Source: Halobacteriales archaeon SW_9_67_25 (GTDB lineage Archaea; Halobacteriota; Halobacteria; Halobacteriales; Haloarculaceae). Taken from it: a stretch of DNA of 6,539 nucleotides. The DNA is taken from the NCBI GenBank assembly GCA_003022745.1, contig PXSU01000172.1, forward strand, positions 1 through 6,539. Direction: 5' to 3'. The notes beneath the pieces were generated by a model that did no database searches, was not told the origin of the DNA, and worked only from the letters and a program-made list of their open reading frames with translations. Below, piece by piece: positions 5,806 to 6,539 of this stretch; position 1 is the stretch's first letter; each line of letters starts with the position of its first letter. The translations under genes were made by a program, and so were the position numbers.

Positions 5806-5829
5806 ATTTCGACCCCACGGGGGTGAAAT
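5806..5829. repeat. Interrupted inverted repeat with a 3-nt loop
   Basis: The left arm is ATTTC (5806-5810), an unpaired G, then ACCCC (5812-5816). The loop is ACG. The right arm is GGGGT (5820-5824) followed by GAAAT (5825-5829). Ten base pairs with one bulged base form a strong stem. A second, weaker repeat overlaps it: GTGAA (5823-5827) and TTCAC (5833-5837). It lies 40 nt upstream of the 21-codon ORF. Possible roles are an operator, a terminator or the residue of a repeat family; the sequence does not decide. Confidence 0.6.
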
Positions 5830-5869
5830 ATCTTCACGTAGTTACAGCCGACAGTATCGGCGGTAAATC

Positions 5870-5935
5870 ATGGCACGCCTTGCTTCGCTTGAGGAAGGGG
5901 TCGAAGAGCTCCGTGAGGAGAATCAAGAGCGATGA
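5870..5935 (+). pseudogene. 21-codon ORF, possible truncated coiled-coil gene start
   Basis: The ORF encodes MARLASLEEGVEELREENQ plus ER and then stops. Its spacing of Leu/Val residues with Glu/Arg between them is the pattern of a coiled coil, as found at the N-termini of many transposases, DNA-binding and scaffold proteins. The sequence is protein-like from the first codon, yet the frame closes after 21 residues and nothing downstream in any plus frame continues it; what follows is the 3' end of an opposite-strand gene. That suggests a gene whose remainder was lost when the neighbouring segment was joined here. It could instead be a genuine microprotein or a chance ORF. The parent family is not identified. 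Confidence 0.3.
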
Positions 5936-5963
5936 CTGTTCCTGTGGGCGTGAACGCGGATGG

Positions 5964-6539
5964 TCACCCACTTCTGGCCTGTATCGTGACCGTTATCTTG
6001 TCAGTCGATTTGTGGTTACCACCCGAATCGAATGCCTCGACCCGGAGTTCGTACTGGGTACCGTCGACTACGTTCTGCTCCAGCGGGATCGTCACGATCT
6101 GACCGTAACCGTAAGACGCCCAGTTGCCGCCACTCTCGGCCTCGCGGTAACTCCACTGGTAGTGGCAGTACCCCTTTTCGGGGGGAGAACAGGTGGTGTA
6201 TCCCGGATTCAGTTTGGTTTTGGCGTGCGCGGTGACTCCGACGGTTGGTGGACTCGTCTCGGCTATCGGACGGCTGATGAGTTCGTTGTTGTTCGGCTTC
6301 GTAATCGCGACGTATCGTTGTCCTTCACACGGGTCGGGTACTTCCGGGACGCGCTCGGGTCGATTGGCGTCCTCGATATCGTCCTCGACCTGCCCCCAGT
6401 CGATGTTGTGGTTCGAGAGGGGTTGCGTCGGCTGGCCCTCCGCGTTCTGGTTCGTCGACCGGACGCCGAACACGACATCGCCCTCGTGGATCACCCGTGC
6501 GACTTCGAAGATCACGAGAGTGTCCTCTCCCGGCGCGCC
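5964..6539 (-). CDS. Extracellular-type beta-sandwich protein, C-terminal part (cut by the right window edge)
   Basis: The frame is open from the window edge to the stop at 5964, giving 191 visible residues. The GTG at 6515 is probably internal: the eight codons before it are open and no promoter or signal peptide appears. The last 110 residues look like an Ig-like/fibronectin-type domain: PPTVGVTAHAKTKL, then HYQWSYREAESGGNW, QIVTIPL, TQYELRVEAFDSGGN and the end strand DKITVTIQ. Before it lies an acidic, Pro-rich linker (about 48-70). Three cysteines (71, 117 and 125 of the fragment), two of them in CSPPEKGYC, are unusual for a haloarchaeal protein and suggest disulphides outside the cell. 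No C-terminal membrane anchor is present. Surface attachment, secretion and viral origin are all possible; no specific function is recognised. GC content (32 of 60 in 6001-6060) is well below that of the core genes. Confidence 0.7.
   Translation of the reverse strand, partial: GAPGEDTLVIFEVARVIHEGDVVFGVRSTNQNAEGQPTQPLSNHNIDWGQVEDDIEDANRPERVPEVPDPCEGQRYVAITKPNNNELISRPIAETSPPTVGVTAHAKTKLNPGYTTCSPPEKGYCHYQWSYREAESGGNWASYGYGQIVTIPLEQNVVDGTQYELRVEAFDSGGNHKSTDKITVTIQARSG

Larger units (their letters stand above)
5692..5963. other. Low-GC spacer at the edge of a probable accessory segment
   Basis: This stretch separates the last core gene from the extracellular-type gene. The line 5761-5820 holds 31 G+C of 60, against 46 of 60 at 1261-1320. 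It contains two hairpin-capable sequences and a 21-codon ORF, annotated separately. Nothing else gene-like was found on either strand, and no complete transposase, integrase or tRNA is present. Confidence 0.6.

Noticed and set aside
5806..5829. A CRISPR repeat, since haloarchaeal repeats also begin GTTTC and end in GAAxC with a central stem
   Set aside because: There is one copy only, it is shorter than the usual 30 bp repeat, and no regularly spaced second copy or cas gene is in the window.
5932..6106. A plus-strand ORF that begins in an ATGA overlap with the 21-codon ORF
   Set aside because: It is antisense to the 3' end of the surface-type gene, and its translation shows no domain or coding character of its own.

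Overview
The window looks like haloarchaeal chromosome. The genes are GC-rich, the predicted proteins are acidic, and several start codons sit 25-27 nt downstream of a TATA-like element with no room for a ribosome binding site, the pattern of leaderless haloarchaeal transcripts. The gene content also fits: an archaeal geranylgeranyl reductase with its YxWxFP...GxG motif, a plant-type 2Fe-2S ferredoxin and a uS10 paralogue. Genus cannot be decided from the sequence alone.

Layout. (1) 1-222, minus: the N-terminal part of a Nudix hydrolase, cut by the window edge. (2) 318-644, plus: a stand-alone uS10-family protein, divergent from the Nudix gene. (3) 713-2005, plus: an M20-family amidohydrolase that resembles AbgA (p-aminobenzoyl-glutamate hydrolase). 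(4) 2115-4924: a redox cluster of geranylgeranyl reductase (minus), 2Fe-2S ferredoxin (plus, divergent across a 60-bp shared promoter) and thioredoxin-reductase-like flavoprotein (minus, convergent with the ferredoxin and sharing a palindromic stop). (5) 5083-5691, plus: a haloarchaeal protein with no recognised function, probably the DUF7110 family. (6) From about 5692 the GC content falls from more than 70% in the core genes to about 52-53% in hand-counted lines. This part holds hairpins, a 21-codon ORF that may be a truncated gene, and the C-terminal part of an extracellular-type beta-sandwich protein running off the right edge. It looks like the start of an accessory segment.

How the genes may work together. 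The clearest functional group is the redox cluster. Archaeal geranylgeranyl reductases saturate the isoprenoid chains of membrane lipids or quinones and need a low-potential electron donor. A flavoprotein (NAD(P)H to dithiol/FAD), a one-electron ferredoxin and the reductase side by side suggest an electron relay for lipid or quinone saturation. This is inference from neighbourhood and family knowledge, not shown by the sequence. No tRNA, rRNA, CRISPR array, or complete mobile element was seen.
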